Origin: Lepidonotus clava
Lineage: Eukaryota > Annelida > Polychaeta > Phyllodocida > Polynoidae
Reading direction: 5' to 3'
Length of the DNA: 64,000 nucleotides
Assembly (NCBI GenBank): GCA_936440205.1
Contig: OW387149.1
Coordinates: 27,481,151 to 27,545,150, forward strand
A program made the position numbers and the translations under genes. Below are positions 57,401 through 64,000 of the stretch, one piece after another (within the stretch, counting starts at the first letter, position 1; every line of letters begins with the position of its first letter). The notes beneath the pieces were generated by a model. The model was not told the origin of the DNA. It made no database searches and was given only the letters and a program-made list of their open reading frames with translations.

Positions 57401-59253
57401 CTTTGTTTTGTATACCGAAGGTAGGATTGTCAATATTTCTTTATATATCTCAGTGATATGCACCTAATAGATTCCTCTTCGGTTTCTCCAGTTAATTTTT
57501 TTCAAAGATCTATGTCTGTATCAACTTACAGGTGTACAATATACAGGAATACATTAAACCAGTCTCAGATTAGAATTACGTACCTATTACAATCACTTCG
57601 TGGCACCTCTCTAAGCAGTTATTCACAAGGAGGAACTTATATTATTGTAGAATTGTTCAATTGAATAAAATGACATGCTTAGATGTATAACCTATATAAC
57701 GTGAGTACATATATGTACATGTCTACTGATTTCACACATAACATGTACCGGTTAGAGTAGTACTTTTTCTGCAGCCTAGCTTTACCTGTTAGACGGATTA
57801 TTGCTGTGGTTAGTGGGGGGGGGGGGGGGGTGTCCATAAGGTATTACCCTTACCCAGGGGCGGACACAGAGATTTTCGAAAGAAGAAGGGGGCGTCTAAT
57901 GTTAAAAATTTATCAGCCACTCCGTGTCTGAAAATTATACATTAAGAAAATAATTATTTTGCCTAAAATAGGGGGGCGTGCCCCCCCCCCTGCCCACCCC
58001 CCTCCTCTCCTGTATCAACGCTGTTGTATGATTTTGAGGATACCGATTCAGCCAATCATAGAAGCTGGAGCTAATTTGTTCATGTCCGAATAAGCGTATG
58101 GGGCCATCCGACAATATTATAATTCTAATTGATACTAAAGGACAATTATTTTAGAATTATAGAGTTTTTTAGAGTAAGTAGTAGTTAAGAATTAGAATTG
58201 CACCTCTTAAGTGTTCGTTTAAAAAAACAGTAAAGTGGGACCTGCCCGGTCGGTACAGGTCCCCCCTTACCAGGCCAACTGGATCCTGGGACCCACTTCT
58301 CCCCGCCCCCGACAGCCCCCGACGGCCTGATTAAGCATGGGGAGCCGAGTGTACAAACCCACAAGGGCTGAAATATGGTTTCCACAGGTTGAACAGTTTG
58401 AATATAAGCTTTGTCTCCACGAAGCGAAAAACTCCCAATGATAAACCCCTTTCTCCTGGTGACGTTCATTAGCCCTTTCAAAATGGTAGGCTGCACCTTT
58501 CACATAGCATTGAAGTAGTGGTTGTTTAAAAAGAGTTATGTTTGTTACAGGGAGACAAACTCCTTTTTGTTGCCTCAGAGTCAACGGCTATGAAGAGTCC
58601 AACAATTATTTGCCTGTGATTAAATCCAAAATTGCACCATGTTAACACGCTTTAGGCCAATGTGCTAATAAAGGATGATTTTGTCAGATTTTTAAGCCAA
58701 TTATGAATCATATGAACATATAATAGGAACTCTGATTTCATAATTTGAATGCTTTAGGCTGTAGACACCATGGAACTTCTATTGTGTGCCCCCCTTGTCT
58801 TGTACACATCTGCGCCTACTTTTATGATTATGTAAAAATTCCCACAACTGTTATAATCTGGAAACCAGTGGAAACCGTGACGTTATTGCAAGTATAATTG
58901 CCATAAAAAAATGGCTATAGAACATTATCAGCCAATTTTCTCATGATTTGACAGCCAGAATACTTGGCATATCATGGATCTATTTATTTCACCACCGAAT
59001 CCTCATTCTAGATTTTTCGAGGGATAATTTTGAGTTTCCAAAATTTTAAAAGAAATTCCGAACTTAACATTTGGTTCTCCATAGCCTGTGCCCGTGGCCA
59101 TGTCACCGTGACTGTTGAGGAGTGTGTCCCGGGGTGTACAGGGATGAGGTGCACAGTCAGGGAAGGCCCGGCCTCCTCCACAACACTGGGAAACGAGTGA
59201 GGACAAGGGTACCCATACATGGGAGGCTGAGTGAGACAACAACAGAGCCTGAT
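34851..59253 (-). CDS. SLC6-family Na+/Cl−-dependent transporter, 16 coding exons, 636 aa
   Basis: Plasma-membrane symporter of the neurotransmitter/amino-acid transporter family. Sixteen exons with GT-AG boundaries and matching phases give one frame from ATG 59101 to TGA 34851. TM1 reads [15 protein letters not shown] (42-56). Gly46 stands where monoamine carriers have Asp, so an amino-acid or GABA-like substrate is likelier. EL2 has the Cys147/Cys156 pair and sequons at Asn168 and Asn177. Chloride-site equivalents are Tyr69, Thr293, Asn325, Ser329. Unusual: TM6 GTCSGG (295-300) replaces the common GPGFG, and Asn452 stands at the usual extracellular-gate Asp of TM10. The C-tail (562-636) is Pro-rich and ends YITEL. 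Four exon edges are amplified as minisatellites. Subfamily not assigned; the first exon is the least certain. Confidence 0.92.
35188..35363. mobile_element. Short MITE in SLC6 intron 15
   Basis: Ends CAGGGGCGGATCCA and TGGATCTACCTCTG; 5-bp target duplication TATTA at 35183-35187 and 35364-35368. A GACCCCCTCCTTTTGG phrase is repeated inside. Same type as the element at 34,552. Confidence 0.7.
35605..35760 (-). CDS. SLC6 exon 15 (TM11-TM12)
   Basis: [18 protein letters not shown] then [18 protein letters not shown] to KHAK|GTACGT. The acceptor used (ATCATTACAG|GCGATC) is the last of about seven amplified copies. Confidence 0.93.
35761..36600 (-). repeat. ~132-bp tandem repeat of the exon 15 acceptor region
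   Basis: The last ~30 bases of intron 14 plus the first ~100 bases of exon 15 recur about six more times upstream in the intron, with acceptor positions near 35,897, 36,031, 36,166, 36,297, 36,420 and 36,550 (phrases GATGATCGCCTGTAATGATA, GTAGTCTATGGC, CCAGCCCAAGATGTTAC). Copies grow more diverged away from the exon. One copy contains a (GT)n tract at about 36,449-36,494. Confidence 0.88.
36449..36494. repeat. (GT)n microsatellite
   Basis: About 23 GT dinucleotides within a diverged copy of the exon 15 repeat. Confidence 0.95.
36713..36813 (-). CDS. SLC6 exon 14 (TM11 start)
   Basis: [17 protein letters not shown] then [15 protein letters not shown]. Acceptor ATCTCTGCAG, donor TTTTG|GTAGGT. 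Confidence 0.94.
38165..38264 (-). CDS. SLC6 exon 13 (TM10)
   Basis: [18 protein letters not shown] then [13 protein letters not shown]. Acceptor CTCTTCACAG, donor TATG|GTAGGC. Confidence 0.94.
38782..38922 (-). CDS. SLC6 exon 12 (TM8-TM9)
   Basis: [18 protein letters not shown] then [18 protein letters not shown] to MVTN. Joins exon 11 directly, matching the spacing of the family's LG-LDSQF-xMVET region. Acceptor TACATTTAG, donor AAAC|GTGAGT. Confidence 0.92.
39405..39630. repeat. CGACATGG-type degenerate repeat in SLC6 intron 11
   Basis: Repeats TTAAA-TCGACATGG-GACA phrases; related to the block at 5,735-5,945. Both begin near a GTAGACCC / CTAGACCCC phrase and end with a C-run. Confidence 0.55.
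40300..40412 (-). CDS. SLC6 exon 11 (TM8)
   Basis: [17 protein letters not shown] then [17 protein letters not shown]. The acceptor used to keep the frame is the last of seven tandem copies (CTTCTTCTTCTAG|GTCC). Donor GTG|GTAAGG. Confidence 0.92.
40413..40892 (-). repeat. 80-bp tandem repeat of the exon 11 acceptor region
   Basis: Six extra copies of the first ~80 bases of exon 11, each beginning with its own TAG|GTCC acceptor: near 40,491, 40,570, 40,650, 40,730, 40,810 and 40,890, plus the working one at 40,412. Units are 79-80 bases and only slightly diverged. The copy furthest upstream has the original-looking intron flank (GTCGCGTCCTAG); in all others the pyrimidine tract is exon sequence. 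Confidence 0.93.
40985..41006. repeat. Near-perfect 22-bp palindrome around CACGTG
   Basis: GTGATAACCACGTGGTGATCAC has one mismatched pair and an E-box at the centre. A sister palindrome, TGATCACCACGTAGTGATCA, lies at about 60,632-60,651. Confidence 0.6.
41170..41294 (-). CDS. SLC6 exon 10 (TM7)
   Basis: [17 protein letters not shown] then [18 protein letters not shown]; Asn325 and Ser329 belong to the chloride/sodium sites. Acceptor GGCCTTTCAG, donor CAAG|GTAGGC. Confidence 0.95.
41904..42007 (-). CDS. SLC6 exon 9 (TM6)
   Basis: [29 protein letters not shown]. Donor chosen as ATGGT|GTGAGT because it alone keeps frame with exon 10; a GT two bases earlier breaks it. Confidence 0.93.
42343..42477 (-). 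CDS. SLC6 exon 8 (TM5 and loop)
   Basis: [18 protein letters not shown], then [18 protein letters not shown]. Acceptor CTCCCCCAG, donor CACAG|GTGGGT. Confidence 0.95.
42922..43054 (-). CDS. SLC6 exon 7 (TM4)
   Basis: [16 protein letters not shown] then [18 protein letters not shown]; ends KSLGK|GTCAGT, acceptor CTCTTTCAG. Confidence 0.95.
43055..44471 (-). other. SLC6 intron 6
   Basis: AT-rich, no exon, repeat family or RNA recognised. Confidence 0.5.
44472..44523 (-). CDS. SLC6 exon 6 (52-bp exon in loop 2)
   Basis: [16 protein letters not shown] with split codons at both ends. Acceptor TTGCCACAG, donor TTTCTA|GTAAGT. Short but required to keep frame between exons 5 and 7. Confidence 0.88.
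45140..45473 (+). mobile_element. MITE copy (GGCTGGG right end) in SLC6 intron 5
   Basis: Inserted just after exon 5's donor side. Shares TTGGTTCTTGTTACGTTCTT, CTAACCTCACCAAAA, ATCTTAGTAAGTAACA and the right terminus GCTGGCTGGG with the 53-kb copy; the left terminus is degraded (ACCCAACATG). Confidence 0.7.
45537..45622 (-). CDS. SLC6 exon 5 (extracellular loop 2)
   Basis: [17 protein letters not shown] and onward to LTDWLR; holds the paired cysteines and a glycosylation sequon. Acceptor TACCCCCCAG, donor AGAG|GTGGGT. Confidence 0.93.
45958..46075 (-). CDS. SLC6 exon 4 (TM3)
   Basis: [18 protein letters not shown], then [18 protein letters not shown]. Acceptor TACCTGCAG, donor CCAG|GTATGC. 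Confidence 0.95.
47023..47154 (-). CDS. SLC6 exon 3 (TM2)
   Basis: Starts within Gly63; [18 protein letters not shown] then [18 protein letters not shown]. Acceptor CTCTTTCAG, donor AGAG|GTATGT. Confidence 0.95.
47155..47420 (-). repeat. Tandem copies of the exon 3 acceptor region
   Basis: Two clear extra copies of the exon 3 start with acceptor (GGTACCTGAAACATG at about 47,305 and GTACCTGGAACAG at about 47,389; upstream text GATGAGGAAAGTACCTG), and a more diverged one near 47,230. The furthest reads [17 protein letters not shown], close to the real [17 protein letters not shown]. Confidence 0.8.
47900..48693 (-). repeat. ~76-bp tandem repeat of the exon 2 donor region
   Basis: Ten extra copies of the last ~30 bases of exon 2 plus ~46 bases of intron 2, marked by CATGCTGGTAACAGAGGTAG at about 47,937, 48,010, 48,087, 48,163, 48,239, 48,315, 48,389, 48,466, 48,538 and 48,614; the true exon copy is at 48,700. 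Most keep GGAGG(A/G)G|GTGAGT. Each unit's left edge reads TTTAGTCAG|TTCCCC, an acceptor-like sequence. Confidence 0.93.
48694..48847 (-). CDS. SLC6 exon 2 (TM1)
   Basis: Acceptor TTTTTTCCTGCAG; encodes [12 protein letters not shown], then TM1 to [10 protein letters not shown]; donor GGAGGAG|GTGAGT. Its donor end is amplified about ten-fold into the next intron. Confidence 0.95.
51160..52095 (+). mobile_element. Solo LTR (fossil LTR retroelement)
   Basis: 936 bases, TGTGATGAACGG to GAACGTCACA, flanked by the 4-bp duplication ATAG (51156-51159 and 52096-52099). TATA box TATATAAAGGGG (~51,467) and AATAAAC (~51,492) in LTR order. Left third has AACGAATA-type short repeats; right two-thirds GC-rich with many CGAAG/CCCGAAG phrases. 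Homologous to the LTR at 18,120. No internal region remains, so it arose by LTR-LTR recombination. Older than the 27.5-kb element by its divergence from its relative. Confidence 0.8.
53303..53662 (+). mobile_element. Intact MITE with CCCAGCC/GGCTGGG ends and TA target duplication
   Basis: 360 bases; left CCCAGCCAAGGATGCG, right CCCACGCTGGCTGGG; TA on both sides (53301-53302, 53663-53664). Best-preserved copy of the family also at 22,750, 45,140 and, inverted and split, 17.9-19.9 kb. TA duplication suggests a Tc1/mariner- or PIF-like mobiliser. Confidence 0.75.
59069..59253 (-). CDS. SLC6 exon 1 (5' UTR plus 11 codons)
   Basis: Acceptor TTATTTTCAG at 59254; coding starts at ATG 59101 (GACATGGCC, good context) and reads [11 protein letters not shown] to the donor AAT|GTTAAG. 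Phase 0 matches exon 2. The donor is weaker than the others and the intron is 10.2 kb, so a different first exon remains possible. Confidence 0.6.
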
Positions 59254-60085
59254 CTGAAAATAATCCCATCAAAGGTAAGAGAACAGTGTACTTCTTTCTT
59301 CATAATATCGAGCATTGAACAATTTGCAAAATATCAAAACTTGTTGGACTGGTTTATGAGGCACATTCCTCATTTCAAACTGCGGGATCTGATCCTTTAT
59401 TATGTCTTATTACCTGTAATAGTAGAGGAATACTGTTCGTCAGTTGTCAACCGATGGGGTTGGGGTCAGCTTACAGGATGCTATTGATTCTATCCCGGGG
59501 GTGGTTTTCCCATGAGCAATATGATTAGTGGGTATAGTGACAAGGTGCCTTTCGTCACTGCCAACAGCAGAGCATTGATTTACACGGACAGATTTCTTTG
59601 TTTGAAACTGACATAGCAGCAAGAACTAAAAATATTATTTGAATTGAGATTTCTACCACTTCATGCTACTCTACTTGTGTTTGCTTTTGAAAAAATTATT
59701 GCAGCAGTCGATTTGCAGTTATTGTGGATATGATATGTTTTGTGAGGAGGATATCCCTGCGGGGAAACATTAATTATTTATTAAAGCTCTCCCTATTACT
59801 ATAATCATACTAGGCCTATAGGTGGTTATTATGGAAGTCCAGTAGATCCTGTCACTATTTGACCCGTTGTGCACCGCAAATCCAAACGGGCTAAGAGCTT
59901 TAGGTTTGTGACAATATGACAACAGAATTATCCCACAATCTGTGAAGAATAAGATCCCAGTTTACATCTATATTATAGATAAGCATTAAACCTTATTACC
60001 TGCTCATTCCCTGGAAGTAATTGCACGATGCAAAATTAAGCAAAATCATTTGGTTGACATTGGTCTTAAATTTGGTTAAATTCAG

Positions 60086-60088
<3 letters not shown>

Positions 60089-60141
<53 letters not shown>
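60089..60141. repeat. (TA)n microsatellite
   Basis: About 26 TA dinucleotides. Confidence 0.95.
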
Positions 60142-60143
<2 letters not shown>

Positions 60144-60167
60144 GACTTTTCCCATTATGTTTTGTAG

Positions 60168-60535
60168 TGTATATTGAAGACTTGAAGACAGGAGGCTGTT
60201 GTGGATGGTAACAGCCTCAGGAGTGTAGGCCTAAAGGACTGTTGCTGCTTAATTGTTACATGGTATGTAGTCTTTGGCTGCTGGACCCAGAGTATCCTTA
60301 CAGCAGGAGCGCACGTCCCCACCCAACCTTTGAACTCTGACCTAATTATACTAATTGGCCAGTTTATCAATGCGGGCAGGGAAGTGCTACCAAGGATTCT
60401 ACATGTCTGCTCACCATAAACTCTTTGATGTAGTACATATTTAGCATATCTTTTAATTAGATTTAGTAAATACTTGTAATTATTAGAGGGAGGATATGCC
60501 ATACCTAGGTTTGGCCATAATTGGGTATGACAAAA
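60168..60535 (-). repeat. Inverted, diverged copy of the repeat nested in the 18-kb LTR
   Basis: Reverse complement of 18,511-18,911: GAAGACTTGAAG, CAGGAGTGTAGGCCTAAAGG, GCTGGACCCAGAGT, CACCATAAACTCTT, GGAGGATATGCCAT occur in the mirrored order. Because it occurs here without LTR flanks it is its own mobile family. Confidence 0.7.
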
Positions 60536-61654
60536 GCCTGTCAGCCCACCCTCTAACGGTCTGTCAATTGATCAAATGTAATAGCCTTCCCCTATGGACA
60601 TTTTGCAGACTTAGAAACATGTTGAAATTTTGGTGATCACCACGTAGTGATCAAGACCAGATAATTGCCAAGTATCATTTATCGAGTTTATTGCCCGTAA
60701 TTGCTGTATAAAGCTACTCTTCAGAATATTGAAAAAAACCCGATTTTATACATTGATCACAAATTCTATATGGCGGCCAGTCCCTTTCTAGGTATAGTGA
60801 CTTCATCTTCACAACGCCTATAGGAACCAATATTATGTCCAATTCTAGATTGCCCTGAAAACCAACATTTTGATTGCTGGAAAATTTGAAAATTTGTCAA
60901 TAAATCAATGTGATCTAGCTTTATAAATCATTATGTTTTAGCAGCGCATGGGGGTATAGAGAAATTAAAAATGTTGTTTATTTCACTTACCCAACTTGTC
61001 GAGACAGTTGGACAGTCGGCAGTTGGAATAAAGTTCAAATAAAAAGGTGTTATACATCAATAGAAAGGTCTTACAATTCTCTTCTAATAACATATAGGAT
61101 GTACGGTTTTATGCCATATTCTTAGATAAAATCAAGCAAATGCAAAATCGGCAGCATCAAAATCGGCATGTGGAATACGGCCTTTAGGTGTCCTTACGTA
61201 CACGACATCTGAACAGGAAAGTCCCGAGGCTCCTTTTATGTTTGTTATAGTACAGTTCTCAGACTTGTACCACTGCCGTGCCAACCCGTTCACGTTTCTC
61301 ACCATGCTTTGCATGATACCTCTGCTTTTCTGGTGTAAACAACGTTGTTTTTGCTTCGGCAGTAACGACATGCTTCCATTGACATTGACTATTTTTGGAG
61401 CAACCTGTACCTAGACCTTTTTAAAAAAAAAAAATTATATGTTTATTCCTAAGCAAACTTTCAGGACAAGTCCTGGTCTTCCAAGAGTGCCGATCAGAGT
61501 ACAATTATGGCACTGTATAATATATATAAATTCATGGTTTCAGTCACATAGCAAATAACATCATCATCTTATTTTTACTAATAGTTTAGACATTGAGTTT
61601 CAGAAGAAGACTAGCTATAGGTATATAATTCACATTGACTAATTTTCAGTTAAT

Positions 61655-61656
<2 letters not shown>

Positions 61657-61717
<61 letters not shown>
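61657..61717. repeat. (CA)n microsatellite
   Basis: About 30 CA dinucleotides; flanked on both sides by TTGACTAAT-TTCAGTTAAT (about 61,635 and 61,772). Confidence 0.95.
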
Positions 61718-61720
<3 letters not shown>

Positions 61721-63237
61721 GTAATTTTATATTTGATACGTCTTCATTATACTAAATTTCAACAATCCGTATTGACTAATGTTCAGTTAATCATATATGG
61801 GCACTTTCATCGACTTTACTGGTAACAACCATTTATACAGAATACAAAGTGTGACAACTGTGTTGCTTGGTGGCACAACTCAACACCCCCAAAACATACA
61901 TCATAATTTAGGGTTTGTATACAAACTACATGATATAACAACTGTTTAGTTTTGCTCAAAATCAGTGGCTGATGCAGCTTTTGAAAAGATGGGGGAGCGC
62001 TAATCGAAGGGGGGGGGGGGGCACCCGCTTTCCCCCCAGAACTTTTTATTTAGATAATAGATTGATCTAATTTGGTCATCTCCCTAGATCAGCCACTTAT
62101 AATGGATAACAATGTATGTAATCTCGGGTTATTGTATGATACCTGTGTAGTTTGGTGTGGCAAGGTCATTAGGCCCAGATTGTATATAGTGCGGGCTTAA
62201 TATACAAACTACGAAGTGCGGTAACTGTGTAGTTTGGTAGCTCCAGGTCAGTGGGCCCATACCGTGGCCATGATGAGAATAAAAGTAAAAAGTGAATGGT
62301 GCAACAAGGAAGATGCTTAATAATTTCAACGTAAAATATAGGTGATCACACAACCTTACTGATAACATATTCAATATTAATTCTTCGACTGGACAGATTG
62401 TTCTGTTCATAGATAACCTAAGAACAACATTTTGTGTGTGCATAATTCACCCTAAATTGCCCGATACTAGAGATAGTTGAAGAATATCTGTTGTTCAATC
62501 TATTTTTGGGAATTTGTTTTCTTTGGATAGAATGATATATATAATTATAATGGTCAGGGTCTGTTTACAGCATACCTGACAAAAAAACTCATCATGAAAT
62601 GTAAGTTAAAGCTTCCCCCAAGCGCATATGTCGAATTGATGGAAGAAATATTCACAAAAATAGTTTTTACATGAACAAGGACGTAAACAGTTTTGAAGCA
62701 TCTATTTATCATCCATGGCCAAAAACTCTCGAGGGAAAAAGAAATGTAAATTTACTTGGTGTGAAGGGTTTTACTGCAGTTGAAAGGCCAAATTTAGAGG
62801 GGAACATGACACGTAATAGGAAGAACTCACACTGGTTTGTTTTTTTGTTGCTTTCTTAAGATTCAGGGGGAGATTCCCCGCAAATATAAGTATCTAATCT
62901 TAGGTGACCTTAAGACGCAGTACAAATGCTATTTTCTTCAATTTGCAATACATTTTGCATCAATAAAAATGGCCTTATAGGAGTAACATGGAGTTCGTTC
63001 AATGAACAAATGTATTGGATGAACATCTCTCAGCACAAACCAAGATTTTTTCACCTTCTATTTTCACCTTTTATTTCTTGGGGAAAGGGGGCGGTTCCAA
63101 TGTTTAATATCATGATATTTAATTCACAATTATCAATATCGTACCATGGGCCATATAAAATACAAACGTGGATGTCGCAAACATGTTGTTTTTCAATATG
63201 AAACTAATTACTTAATGGAGGCCATAAATATGTAACT

Positions 63238-63700
63238 GGGCGCTGTTCCACAAACTGTTCGTAAGTATGTGGAATTTGTGCGCAAATAATATCAGTAAGA
63301 AAAAGTGTACGTAGTGTCAAAAGTAGCATGCTACGTACACTGTACGTACAAAAATCTTCACAAAGATGGGATTTCAAATATTTTTCATATTTTTCTGCAA
63401 TAATTCCATAAGTTCTTAACCGATTCCTAATTGGTTTTCACCGACGGATTTCTTATAAAATAAGCTTTTCATTGATATCTCATATGTTATTGTAGCCTTA
63501 TGTCTTCATGATGACAAAAATATTTGAAAATTAAAAATAAGATACGAACAGTGCAATACCTGTCGCAGCTTTTAGAGGGGTATGCACACTTTAACATACC
63601 AGTGTACAGTACGCAGACATGATATTTTTGTTCGTATAGATCTTGTTTCTGGAATGAAATATAGATCTAAAAGGTTCGTAGCTTTTTATGGAACGGCCCC
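63238..63700. mobile_element. MITE with GGGC-GTTCCACAAA / TTTTATGGAACGGCCCC ends
   Basis: Terminal inverted repeats GGGCGCTGTTCCACAAA and TTTTATGGAACGGCCCC over 463 bases. Inside, AGTGTACGTAG (63304-63314) and CTACGTACACT (63331-63341) form a perfect 11-bp inverted repeat, followed by TGTACGTACA. Target duplication unclear. Confidence 0.55.
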
Positions 63701-64000
63701 CTGATGTTTCCCTTAAGCTAGCTTCTGATCAGAGGTTTCTGGTGTATTAGCAGTCCAGCTGACCTAACTGTCATATTTGACTCAAACATATTATATAGAA
63801 ATTATGAATGGAACGGTATTAATAGGTTAACAGGATGTTTGTACTGGAACAAATCCGGCTTGTGGTCTGACAATCTAGTGCCCGGACGTAGGTGTCGCCG
63901 AAGGTCAATTTGATATAATAACTCTTTCTTTCGATTTGAATGCTTTTTACAATGATACATTTGGTAATTAACAAATTTGGGTGCACTGGAATAGGATGTT

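Larger units (their letters stand above)
48848..59068 (-). other. SLC6 intron 1 (10.2 kb)
   Basis: Contains the solo LTR at 51,160-52,095 and the MITE at 53,303-53,662, a G run at 57,818-57,830, and a CAGGGGCGG MITE-like end near 57,855. Phrases CCAGTGGCCCATTGCA at about 54,896 and 56,414 begin two related, diverged ~130-base sequences of unknown type. No additional coding exon is needed or seen. Confidence 0.6.
59254..63237. other. Upstream of SLC6: non-coding, repeats
   Basis: Holds the microsatellites and inverted repeat listed here and a G run near 62,010. A non-coding first exon and promoter of the SLC6 gene should lie here or to the right, since exon 1 is preceded by an acceptor. No coding exon seen. 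Confidence 0.45.

Overview
This window is eukaryotic: protein-coding genes split by short GT–AG introns, long AT-rich non-coding stretches, many micro- and minisatellites and several transposable elements. Gene content (complex I accessory subunit NDUFB3, an ASB-type ankyrin/SOCS-box protein, an intron-rich SLC6 transporter) is metazoan. Dense MITEs and minisatellites straddling exon–intron junctions (a pattern I recall being described in the amphioxus Adh gene as 'mirage' minisatellites) suggest a cephalochordate (Branchiostoma). The species call is inference.

Layout. 1.2–3.3 kb: NDUFB3 on the minus strand, two coding exons, 93 aa. 6.9–7.8 kb: single-coding-exon ASB-like gene on plus. 11.3–14.5 kb: plus-strand gene for an unrecognised 117-aa helical protein, behind a GC-rich promoter-like region and a 20-bp minisatellite. 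15.8–16.8 kb: minus-strand 343-aa seven-transmembrane receptor-like protein; its 3' end lies tail-to-tail with the previous gene near 14.5 kb. 17.9–22.3 kb: a MITE-like repeat split by a solo LTR, the whole then partly duplicated in tandem (2,012-bp offset). 25.9–27.1 kb: degenerate minisatellite. 27,535–33,735: a complete, apparently very young LTR retrotransposon (658-bp LTRs alike by eye, 4-bp target duplication) with no recognisable gag or pol; it carries a 13-copy minisatellite and eight copies of a dispersed ~40-bp motif. 34.85–59.25 kb: a minus-strand SLC6 sodium/chloride-dependent transporter; I could place 16 coding exons that join in frame to 636 aa. 59.3–64 kb: repeats and non-coding DNA.

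Most striking observation. Four exon–intron boundaries of the SLC6 gene (exon 2 donor; exon 3, 11 and 15 acceptors) have been tandemly amplified into the adjoining intron, so the transcript would carry about 10, 2–3, 6 and 6 extra copies of splice-site-bearing exon edges. The receptor gene shows an analogous amplification of its stop-codon end. At exon 11 the pyrimidine tract of each extra acceptor is the coding sequence for a Trp-Ala-Phe-Phe-Phe run, and the acceptor AG is the end of an in-frame TAG, so choosing a wrong acceptor truncates the protein.

The genes have no obvious shared pathway; the window is an ordinary stretch of chromosome whose interest lies in repeat-driven gene architecture.
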